A stretch of DNA of 64,000 bases from Chryseobacterium sp. G0201. GTDB lineage: Bacteria; Bacteroidota; Bacteroidia; Flavobacteriales; Weeksellaceae. Below are positions 51,110-58,085 of the stretch, piece after piece (within the stretch, counting starts at the first letter, position 1; each line of letters starts with the position of its first letter). The DNA is taken from contig NZ_CP033917.1 in the NCBI RefSeq assembly GCF_003815655.1, positions 4,588,001 to 4,652,000 on the forward strand. The letters are read 5' to 3'. The notes under the pieces were generated by a model. That model had not been told where the DNA came from, made no database searches, and saw only the letters and a list, made by a program, of their open reading frames with translations. Both the position numbers and the translations under genes were made by a program.

Positions 51110-52606
51110 TTGAAAAATTATTCGGTCATATTATGTATCATCGTTTTGGCTTCCTGTTCTTCTTTAAGAAAAAATCAGAAGCAAACGACTAATTATATTC
51201 CACCCGAAAAGCTTAAAGAAGATGTAGATTTTGCTTATTATAAACTCAAGCAGATGCATCCTCAGCTTTATCAGTATATTTCAAAAAAAGATCTGGATTT
51301 TAAAATCGACAGTTTAAAACAAACTCTTGATAAACCTCTTACGCCAACGCAATTTTATTTCAGGTTACAGCCTATTGTTACAAGTATCAGACAGGGACAT
51401 CTTTCTCTCCAAGCTCCCAATGAGCTTTCTAAGGATGATTTTTTAAGGATAAAAAAACGTTTATTTACGCGTTTCAGATACCGTATTCAGGATAATAATT
51501 TATATATTGTAGAGAATCGGGATTCATTATATAACATTAAACCCGGAACAGAACTTATTAGCATTAATAATATTCCTGTCTCTCTTTATCTCGAAAAATA
51601 TAAGAAATTAATAAGTAGTGATGGTTTCAACACTACGTTTCAGCCTTATTATCTTAAAGATATGTTCTTCCATTTTTATACTTTGGAAAATGGAATTCTG
51701 GACAGTGCAAAAATTGAAACTTCGTATAATGATCAAAAACAAACCTTTGTTCTCCATCGAGAAAAAGAGCCTGTTTTGTGTGATAAAAAGAAAGAAATTA
51801 CCAATTCTACAAACAATAATTTTTACAATAGGAGCTTTAAATTTTTAGATGAAGATAATTCTGTTGCGTATTTAAAGATCAAAAAATTCTCACATTCAGC
51901 TTCTGATAAATTTTATAAAAGTACTTTCGCTGAAATAAAAGAGGCTAAAACCTCTTACCTCATCATCGATATCCGCGATAATTACGGAGGCTCCCTTGAA
52001 GAGATCAATGAGCTATATTCTTATCTTGCAACCAAGCCTTTCGTGTTGATAAAGCCTTCACAGCTTAATTCTAGCCTTACTCCGCTACAAACCAATTATT
52101 TCAAGAAAAGTACCGCTTTAGAATATGCTGTAAAAGGGGTAACGTATCCTACGTATGTTTTTCTTAAAGCTCTCAACACCTACAAAGGAAAAGACGGAAA
52201 ATCTTACTATAAAATAAAAGCTGATCATGTAACACAGCCCGATAAAAATGCTTTTCAGGGAAAAATTTTTATTTTGGTGAATGGTGGAAGTTTTTCTTCA
52301 TCATCCATTTTCAGTTCTAAATTAAAATATGACAGACGCGCCACTTTGGTAGGAGAAGAAACAGGCGGCGCCAATGACGGAAGCGTGGCCGGATTTTACT
52401 CTTATCAGGTCCTTCCCAATTCAAGGCTGACATTACCAATAGGCTTGCTTCTTGTGAATCCGAATATTATACTTTCAAATACCCAAAAAGGAGTTATTCC
52501 TAATGTTATCATTCCGCAGACTTTGCAGGATATTATTGAGAAAAAAGATCCACAACTGGATTGGATAAAGAATGAGATCGTAAAAGAAAAAGAGAGTGTA
52601 AAGTGA
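51110..52606 (+). CDS. S41-family peptidase, lipoprotein, TTG start
   Basis: 498 residues. The start is a TTG at 51110: it is the only position giving the lipoprotein signal MKNYSVILCIIVLASC with Cys16. The protease core has YLIIDIRDNYGGSLEEINELYSYL and NGGSFSSSSIFSSKLKYDRRATLVGEETGG, where the Ser-containing loop supplies the nucleophile. The N-terminal helical region may be a PDZ-less cap. Tail-specific or tricorn-like activity in the periplasm is expected. It ends at a strong terminator. Confidence 0.9.
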   Translation: MKNYSVILCIIVLASCSSLRKNQKQTTNYIPPEKLKEDVDFAYYKLKQMHPQLYQYISKKDLDFKIDSLKQTLDKPLTPTQFYFRLQPIVTSIRQGHLSLQAPNELSKDDFLRIKKRLFTRFRYRIQDNNLYIVENRDSLYNIKPGTELISINNIPVSLYLEKYKKLISSDGFNTTFQPYYLKDMFFHFYTLENGILDSAKIETSYNDQKQTFVLHREKEPVLCDKKKEITNSTNNNFYNRSFKFLDEDNSVAYLKIKKFSHSASDKFYKSTFAEIKEAKTSYLIIDIRDNYGGSLEEINELYSYLATKPFVLIKPSQLNSSLTPLQTNYFKKSTALEYAVKGVTYPTYVFLKALNTYKGKDGKSYYKIKADHVTQPDKNAFQGKIFILVNGGSFSSSSIFSSKLKYDRRATLVGEETGGANDGSVAGFYSYQVLPNSRLTLPIGLLLVNPNIILSNTQKGVIPNVIIPQTLQDIIEKKDPQLDWIKNEIVKEKESVK

Positions 52607-52617
52607 TAATTTGAAAT

Positions 52618-52646
52618 GTTTCGGCGGGCTTTCAGCCCGCCGAAAC
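52618..52646. terminator. Terminator, perfect 13-bp hairpin
   Basis: GTTTCGGCGGGCT (52618-52630) pairs exactly with AGCCCGCCGAAAC (52634-52646) around loop TTC. It lies between the S41 gene stop and the convergent membrane-protein gene, so it may act in both directions. Confidence 0.85.
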
Positions 52647-52651
52647 TATAT

Positions 52652-53254
52652 TTACTGCTTCAATTCTTTCAAAAGGTTCTCAATTTTGCTGATATGCTTA
52701 CCGTAAAAATATTTGAACCACCAATTTCCTACGAGGTATAACATAAATAATCCAATTGAAACAGAGCCGATAAGCGTTGTCGCAATCTGTAAATCCGATA
52801 AAGGCTTTCGATGAGGAAGACATTCTATCACGATAATCATCTCGCACACCAAAAATGGAACAAAACTCAGATAAAACGAAACATAATATTGTTTATTTAA
52901 ATTTAACTGATGGAGAAGATCCTTCAAAGAATCATAGGTTTTCAGCATTGGACTTCCCATTTCTTTATATAATCTGAAAAATTTACTAAAGAAAAAAAAT
53001 GTCACCAAAGCCATCGAAGCCAATAAAATAGTGATATAAAATTTAAACTTAAAAGGAGCTTCAGGAACAGGAACCCAGACAAGAATAAATCCGAAGATAA
53101 ATATTCCGAGCGTAGACCAAAATTCCATCCTCATATTTTTGCGCATTTTTTCTAGCGGAAGGTTAATCTTACCTTTCTGCTCGGTAGCAATGTCGGGCGT
53201 TTCTTCAAAAGAATCATCTTCGTTCCATGTATTTTTCAGGTCATCTATATTCAT
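52652..53254 (-). CDS. Four-span membrane protein after a sigma factor
   Basis: 200 residues. A cytoplasmic N-terminus (MNIDDLKNTWNEDDSFEE) rich in acidic residues is followed by four hydrophobic segments (STLGIFIFGFILVWVP; ITILLASMALVTFFFF; YLSFVPFLVCEMIIV; GSVSIGLFMLYLVG). It lies 77 bases after a sigma-factor gene on the same strand, where anti-sigma factors occur. The N-terminal LKNTWNEDD resembles the start of Bacteroidota membrane proteins paired with sigma factors. Control of the sigma factor is inferred from position. Confidence 0.7.
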   Translation of the reverse strand: MNIDDLKNTWNEDDSFEETPDIATEQKGKINLPLEKMRKNMRMEFWSTLGIFIFGFILVWVPVPEAPFKFKFYITILLASMALVTFFFFSKFFRLYKEMGSPMLKTYDSLKDLLHQLNLNKQYYVSFYLSFVPFLVCEMIIVIECLPHRKPLSDLQIATTLIGSVSIGLFMLYLVGNWWFKYFYGKHISKIENLLKELKQ

Positions 53255-53331
53255 GATAATTGATTTAAAATTTTGGTTAATTTGTTGCTAGATATGAGTT
53301 GTGAGATCTAAGCGCTATACTCATAACTCTA

Positions 53332-53826
53332 CTATTTTGAGTTTAAGATATCTTTCAGTTTATTTTTGGCGCGATTCATTTTCACTCTTACATTTCCTTC
53401 AGAAATACCCATTTGTTCGGCAATTTCCTTACCTGAAAAATCTTCCAGATAATAGAAAATAAATGCTTTATCGATTGGATTTAATTGATTGATCGCTTTG
53501 TACATTTCAGACAGCTTTTCTTCCTTTTCACTATCATATTCATCCTGAATAATCTTGTAATTAGAAAAATCTTCATTAGCAATAAAACTTCTCTTTTTCT
53601 CTGATTTTAAGAAAACAATTGCGGTGTTAAGGGCAATTCTGTACAACCATGTTGAAAACTCACTCTCGCCTCTGAAGTTTGAATAAGCCTTCCAGACCTG
53701 ATAGGTGATCTCCTGAAAAAGATCGTCACGGTCGTCTTTTTCATCCATATACATTTTAGAAATCTTAAAGATGATTCCCTTATGTTTTTCGATTCTATCT
53801 AAAAATTCCTGTTCTAATGAGGTCAT
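53332..53826 (-). CDS. ECF-type RNA polymerase sigma factor
   Basis: 164 residues. Region 2: ISKMYMDEKDDRDDLFQEITYQVWKAYSNFRGESEFSTWLYRIALNTAI. Region 4: INQLNPIDKAFIFYYLEDFSGKEIAEQMGISEGNVRVKMNRAKNKLKDIL. Both are typical of ECF factors; no regions 1 or 3. It is paired with the membrane protein at 52652-53254. The signal is not apparent. Confidence 0.93.
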   Translation of the reverse strand: MTSLEQEFLDRIEKHKGIIFKISKMYMDEKDDRDDLFQEITYQVWKAYSNFRGESEFSTWLYRIALNTAIVFLKSEKKRSFIANEDFSNYKIIQDEYDSEKEEKLSEMYKAINQLNPIDKAFIFYYLEDFSGKEIAEQMGISEGNVRVKMNRAKNKLKDILNSK

Positions 53827-53895
53827 GGTTTTTTACTCTATAGAGTTAGTTCAGTTTTGAAAATAATGTTACAGTTTTTTTGAAAATTAATAAAA

Positions 53896-53927
53896 AAAGC
53901 CCGACAGAAAGCATTCTATCGGACTTT
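53896..53927 (-). terminator. Probable terminator of the aldehyde dehydrogenase gene
   Basis: AAAG-CCGA-AGAA segments (53896-53909) pair with TTCT-TCGG-CTTT (53914-53927) with single mismatches between blocks; T-rich flank on the minus strand. It lies about 150 bases past the ALDH stop, beyond the repeat at 53959-54027. Confidence 0.55.
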
Positions 53928-53958
53928 TATTTATTATACAAAAGGATCATCTACCTAG

Positions 53959-54027
53959 TTTGTCATTCCGTAGGAATCTAAACTTAGCTTTTAAACATCA
54001 TAATTGAGATTCCTCCGGAATGACAAA
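53959..54027. repeat. Complete inverted-repeat copy of GTCATTCC element
   Basis: TTTGTCATTCCGTAGGAATC (53959-53978) faces GATTCCTCCGGAATGACAAA (54008-54027), one mismatch. The right arm is identical to that of the copy at 16234-16306, which argues for recent spread or gene conversion. Confidence 0.8.
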
Positions 54028-54075
54028 GACGATGTCGTATTCTTCAAAACATTGAACATATTAGACAACATTATT

Positions 54076-55704
54076 TTAAAAAATATAATCAGTACTTAAA
54101 AAATTAGAATCATGTTCTCTTACAATCGTATTCAGTAATTTTTTATTGGAATCCGTTATTTTTGCAGCTACCAAAGATCGGATCGAAAACGAACGAAGCG
54201 CGTCAAAAACCGAAAGCGTACCTTCTGCGCTGTCTTTTCTTCCTGTAAAAGGGAAAACATCAGGGCCACGCTGAGCCTGACAATTGATATTGACACGACT
54301 TACCAAATTCACAAAAGAATCAATTAATTTTGAAACTTCCAACGGATCTTCACTGAAAATACTCACCTGCATTCCATGATCGGCATTTACCTGATAGTCG
54401 ATCGGCTCATCAATATCTTCAAAAGGAACGACAGGAATTACCGGACCAAATTGTTCTTCATGATACAGTTTCATATCACTGTTTACGGGATAAACAACCG
54501 CTGGAAATACAAATGAAGCTTCGTTATAACCTCCGTTATCATTTAAAACTTTTGCTCCTTTCGCCAAAGCATCATCAATACATTCTTTAAGATAAGGTGG
54601 TTTATTTACTTCCGGAAGTGGTGTAATTTTCACATCTTTTTCCCACGGAAGCCCTAGTTTTAAAGCCGAAACTGCGGCAGTTAATTTTTGAGTAAATTCT
54701 TCGGCAACATCTTTTTGTACGAATATCAATTTAAGCGCCGTACATCGTTGACCATTGAATGAAAGCGCTCCTAAAATACATTCGCTCACCGCAACATCAA
54801 GGTTGGCATTTTTAGTAACGATAGCAGCATTTTTTGCATCTAAACTTAAAATCGCCCTTAAACGATTCACCTTTGGATGCAGTTTTTTCAGTCCGTTGGC
54901 CACTTTACTTGAACCGATGAAAGCTAAAACATTAATTTTTCCGCTTTCCATAATTGGGGTGATGATTTCGGAACCTTTTCCGTATAAAGTATTCACCGTT
55001 CCTTTCGGGAAAGCTTCTTTGAAAGCATTTAATAATGGATAATGCGCCAACACACCATGTTTAGGAAGTTTAAACAAGATTGTATTTCCCATGATCAACG
55101 CAGGAATCAATGTTGTAAAAATTTCATTTAAAGGATAATTAAATGGCCCCATGCTCAACACAACTCCAAGTGGAGCACGACGAATTTGAGCAATTGTTCC
55201 TTCCGCCTGCTGAAAACGGGAAGATTCTCTGTCTAAATCTTTTAAAGCATCAATGGTTTGATTGATATAATCTACGGTTCTGTCGAATTCTTTGGTAGAA
55301 TCCGGCAGCGTTTTTCCGATCTCCCACATTAATAATTTAATGATCAGATCTCGCTGTTCGATCATTAGGTATACAAACTTCTGCATACATTTGATACGAC
55401 CTTCTACCGACATTGTCGGCCATTCGCCAAGGCCGTTATCATAGGCTTTTACAGAAGCTTCCAGAACTTCCATTGCTTCTTTCGGGCCGATATTCGGAAT
55501 ACTTCCTAAAAGCTTTCTTTCCAAGCCGTTTTCTGTGGGAATGCAGATGGGTGAATAAATATTGGTGACTTCTCCGCTCCATTCTACCAGTTCGCCATTG
55601 AGAAGATAAGTACGTTGATGAATTTCGGGAACTTTATATTCTTCGGGAATTTCATTTTCGTTTTTAAAAATTTCGTGAAATGATGCGTTATCTACTGAAT
55701 CCAT
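54076..55704 (-). CDS. GapN-like aldehyde dehydrogenase with substituted general base
   Basis: 542 residues of the aldehyde dehydrogenase superfamily, most like NADP-dependent glyceraldehyde-3-phosphate dehydrogenase (PLGVVLSMGPFNYPLNEIFTTLIPALIMGNTILFKLPKHG; AFIGSSKVANGL). The nucleophile is present: Cys321 in FNGQRCTALK. The position 34 residues earlier, where ALDH enzymes have the general-base Glu (ELGGK), reads S287-L-D-A-K, so Glu is replaced by Ser. Hydrolysis of the thioester may use another residue, or the enzyme may be altered. No operon partners. Confidence 0.85.
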   Translation of the reverse strand: MDSVDNASFHEIFKNENEIPEEYKVPEIHQRTYLLNGELVEWSGEVTNIYSPICIPTENGLERKLLGSIPNIGPKEAMEVLEASVKAYDNGLGEWPTMSVEGRIKCMQKFVYLMIEQRDLIIKLLMWEIGKTLPDSTKEFDRTVDYINQTIDALKDLDRESSRFQQAEGTIAQIRRAPLGVVLSMGPFNYPLNEIFTTLIPALIMGNTILFKLPKHGVLAHYPLLNAFKEAFPKGTVNTLYGKGSEIITPIMESGKINVLAFIGSSKVANGLKKLHPKVNRLRAILSLDAKNAAIVTKNANLDVAVSECILGALSFNGQRCTALKLIFVQKDVAEEFTQKLTAAVSALKLGLPWEKDVKITPLPEVNKPPYLKECIDDALAKGAKVLNDNGGYNEASFVFPAVVYPVNSDMKLYHEEQFGPVIPVVPFEDIDEPIDYQVNADHGMQVSIFSEDPLEVSKLIDSFVNLVSRVNINCQAQRGPDVFPFTGRKDSAEGTLSVFDALRSFSIRSLVAAKITDSNKKLLNTIVREHDSNFLSTDYIF

Positions 55705-55857
55705 AAATCTTTTTATTTGTTTAATAATTTGAGTGTAAAAATTTGAATAGAATAAAGGTAGACGTAAAAATTGATTTTAAAAAGAGGAGATTAATAGATT
55801 TGCTCTATTTAATGGGTATTTGAATTAAAATTAACATCTGTTTTTGATAATTTTATT

Positions 55858-56010
55858 TTTAACGCAAAGAACACAAAGATTTTTTGACTACTAACTGCTT
55901 TTAAGGTTCGCAAATCAAAGATTCATCGATTCCTTTAAAATCAATCAATTAATTGAGATAAAGGCGTTCCACTCAGCAAAGTTCACTAAGATTTTTCAAT
56001 TAAATTTAAT
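55858..56010. repeat. Dispersed CGCAAAG / GGCGTT-CACTCAGCAAAG repeat
   Basis: AACGCAAAGAACACAAAG, TTTTGACTACTAACTG, then GGCGTTCCACTCAGCAAAG (about 55963-55982). The copy at 60345-60432 has the same order of blocks; partial copies lie at 25028-25130 and 34341-34413. The 373-base spacer 55705-56077 holds no gene. Confidence 0.55.
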
Positions 56011-56077
56011 TCATCAATCATCGTAAAAATTAATCTTAGATACTGGAAAAAAGAATAATTTTGCTAAAAATAAAATT

Positions 56078-56650
56078 ATGTTTTCAAAATTAATTTTCAG
56101 CACCGTATTATTTTTCTCGGTGTTGAGTTTTGCTCAAAAAGCTAAAACAGCCAATACCGTTCTAATGGGAGGAAGACCTGTACACACGTATGCTAAATTA
56201 CCGTCAGTAAATAAACCAGCTCCAAAGTTCACGCTTACCGATGTTACGATGAAAGACCAAACTCTTGATTCTTACAAAGGAAAATACCTGATCCTAAATA
56301 TTTTCCCGAGTGTAGATACGGGAGTTTGTTCGGCTTCTGTGCGTCATTTTAATGAAGATGCAGCGAATATTCCGAATACGGTTGTTCTTTGTATTTCTAA
56401 AGATTTGCCATTCGCTCAAAAGAGATTTTGTGGTGCAGAAGGAATCAAAAATGTGGTGATGCTTTCTGATTTCCGTTCGGATTTCGGGAAAACGTACGGT
56501 GTTGAGCTTACGGATTCTGTGATGAAAGGTCTTTTAAGCAGAGCTGTTGTCGTGATCGATCCTTCAGGAAAGATCGTTTATGAAGAGCAGGTAGATGATA
56601 TTTCGCATGAACCGAATTATGAAGCGGCGATTAAGGCGGTGAAAAATTAA
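56078..56650 (+). CDS. Exported thiol peroxidase paralogue
   Basis: 190 residues. Signal peptide MFSKLIFSTVLFFSVLSFAQ, then a complete Tpx fold: peroxidatic Cys in SVDTGVCSASVRHFNED and resolving Cys in KRFCGAEGIKNV. The C-terminus ISHEPNYEAAIKAVKN closely matches that of the cytoplasmic Tpx (IADEPNYEAALSALK), so the two are paralogues sent to different compartments. Periplasmic function would need an exported thiol donor, which is not in the window. Confidence 0.9.
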   Translation: MFSKLIFSTVLFFSVLSFAQKAKTANTVLMGGRPVHTYAKLPSVNKPAPKFTLTDVTMKDQTLDSYKGKYLILNIFPSVDTGVCSASVRHFNEDAANIPNTVVLCISKDLPFAQKRFCGAEGIKNVVMLSDFRSDFGKTYGVELTDSVMKGLLSRAVVVIDPSGKIVYEEQVDDISHEPNYEAAIKAVKN

Positions 56651-56698
56651 AATTTTCTTAAAAAATTAAAATATAATTCTTCATTTAGGGAATATTGT

Positions 56699-56706
56699 TA
56701 TATTTG
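56699..56706 (+). promoter_or_regulatory. -7 box of the double-glycine peptide gene
   Basis: TATATTTG matches TAnnTTTG exactly and lies 27 bases before ATG 56733. No clear TTTG at -33. It indicates a promoter separate from the tpx paralogue upstream. Confidence 0.55.
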
Positions 56707-56732
56707 GAATTCAAACAAATTAAATAATTACT

Positions 56733-56906
56733 ATGAAAAATTTGAAAAAAATTTCAAGAGAGCAATTAAAAGAAGTACAAGGAGGAGTAACTCCATTTCC
56801 ACAATGCCCATATGGTTACATATACAAATGCGAAGCAGTAGGTGTATGTGATGAAACAACCGGTCAAGATGACTGTCTATGTGGATGCGTGCCAAGAGTA
56901 AAATAA
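56733..56906 (+). CDS. Double-glycine leader, Cys-rich RiPP/bacteriocin-like precursor
   Basis: 57 residues. The leader MKNLKKISREQLKEVQGG (residues 1-18) is the Bacteroidota double-glycine type (conserved L-x-x-[LV]-x-GG) recognised by peptidase-ABC exporters. The 39-residue core (from VTPFPQCPYGY) has six Cys at 25, 33, 39, 48, 50 and 52, ending CLCGCVPRVK. It is a candidate natural-product precursor, a disulfide-bonded bacteriocin or a signalling peptide. No modification enzyme or transporter gene is nearby. It has its own -7 box and terminator, so it is a complete transcription unit. Confidence 0.75.
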   Translation: MKNLKKISREQLKEVQGGVTPFPQCPYGYIYKCEAVGVCDETTGQDDCLCGCVPRVK

Positions 56907-56922
56907 AACCTTACTATAATTT

Positions 56923-56947
56923 AAACCCTCTTTTTAGAGGGTTTTTT
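56923..56947 (+). terminator. Terminator of the double-glycine peptide gene
   Basis: AAACCCTCT (56923-56931) pairs with AGAGGGTTT (56936-56944) around a TTTT loop, followed by further T. Confidence 0.85.
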
Positions 56948-56985
56948 ATTACAATCAAACTCAGCATTACGCTGAGCCTAATCAT

Positions 56986-57699
56986 TTACATTTTTTTATC
57001 TGATGAATTTTCGTCTTTAGTTTTAGCTATAGAAGAATTTTTCGCTGCCTTCACAAGCTCGTTGGTATCGGCATAGAAAACCTCCCAACCCGGAACATCT
57101 TTCATCACGGTCACGAGATTGATATAAGATTTTAGTATTTTTTCGAGATCCTTGCGGACGGCTGAAGCACTTTTCATCTGGCGGAGTTCACCGTTGGCTT
57201 CTGCCTGTTCTGCAAAAAGAATTTCAAAAGCTTCATGCTTAGACTTCATGTCATCGTATGCGGTATTCAGGGAGAGATTGGCTATTTTCTCCATGTTTTC
57301 AGGGCGTTCTAAGGTTTCAATCAGCTTTTTCATCTGAGCAGTTTGGGAGGAATAACTTAAACGGTCAAGATCCAACCCGAAGGTTTTGAATACTCCATAT
57401 AGATCTTCCGCCAACTGATAATTAGCCATTGAAGGAAGTTTTTGGTAACCGTTCAAGAATGCCTTCATATTGCTGTAAGCGACATCTCTTTCATGATCCA
57501 GTGTAGCGACATCTTTTCCTTTTCCGCTGTAGACTTGTTTGGTATAGACACTGTCATACTCCGTGTATGAAGTCTGTAAAACCGAAAGTAAAGGATGATT
57601 GGTGATCACAGGATATTTTCCTGATTGAGAATTTGAAATAATTCTTTGAGCTAAAGTCGCAAGATCTTTAGTACTTAGCTTTGCTAATGTAATTTTCAT
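56986..57699 (-). CDS. DUF6261 family protein
   Basis: 237 residues, almost fully helical. Recognisable DUF6261 features: the start LAKLSTKDLATLAQRIISNSQS, a middle VATLDHERDVAYSNMKAFLNGYQKLP and SLNTAYDDMKSKHEAFEILF. The C-terminus is charged (AKTKDENSSDKKM). The function of the family is unknown; members are common and often multi-copy in Bacteroidota. A 42-bp tandem repeat array lies directly upstream of its start (57757-57916), so it may carry its promoter or operators. Confidence 0.8.
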   Translation of the reverse strand: MKITLAKLSTKDLATLAQRIISNSQSGKYPVITNHPLLSVLQTSYTEYDSVYTKQVYSGKGKDVATLDHERDVAYSNMKAFLNGYQKLPSMANYQLAEDLYGVFKTFGLDLDRLSYSSQTAQMKKLIETLERPENMEKIANLSLNTAYDDMKSKHEAFEILFAEQAEANGELRQMKSASAVRKDLEKILKSYINLVTVMKDVPGWEVFYADTNELVKAAKNSSIAKTKDENSSDKKM

Positions 57700-57756
57700 A
57701 CGTAGATTGTGTTTTTATTATTAATTATGGAACAATTTTCACGATTCAAATATAAA

Positions 57757-57916
57757 AATTTAGTATTTAATCACAAACAATATTGTTGGAAACAAAAACA
57801 ATTTGTATTTGGTCGCAAACACCATTGTTTTTCCTAAATGTAATTTGTATTTGATTACAAACACTATTGTTTGGCTCTAATGTAATTTGTGTTTGGTTAC
57901 AAATAGGGTTGTTTTA
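57757..57916. repeat. Four-copy 42-bp tandem repeat array
   Basis: Units start at 57757, 57800, 57842 and 57884 (periods 43, 42, 42; the last copy is truncated at about 57916). The shared core is AATTTGTATTTG-N4-CAAACAC, then ATTGTT; copies differ in the tail. Each unit contains a TTTG-N4-CAAA dyad. The array lies between the DUF6261 start and the promoter of the divergent gene at 58086. Confidence 0.8.
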
Positions 57917-57971
57917 AAGCTTTGTAAAAAGTATTTAGGTTGGAAATAGGATATGTAAATTTTAGGATTAT

Positions 57972-58012
57972 GGTAACACGTATTTGTAAATAATTAACGT
58001 TACCTATATTTG
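57972..58012 (+). promoter_or_regulatory. Promoter with overlapping inverted repeat for the coiled-coil gene
   Basis: TTTG (57983-57986) and TATATTTG (58005-58012) are 18 bases apart, a near-ideal Bacteroidota promoter. GGTAAC (57972-57977) and GTTACC (57999-58004) form an inverted repeat straddling the -33 box and ending right at the -7 box, a position suited to repression. Confidence 0.6.
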
Positions 58013-58085
58013 AAATACTTAACTATTAAATTTAAAATCAAATATTTGTACATTTGATAATAAATACACAAAAACTAATCAACTA

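Noticed and set aside
57757..57916. CRISPR array
   Set aside because: The 42-bp units have no spacer/repeat alternation, copies are degenerate throughout, and no cas genes are near.
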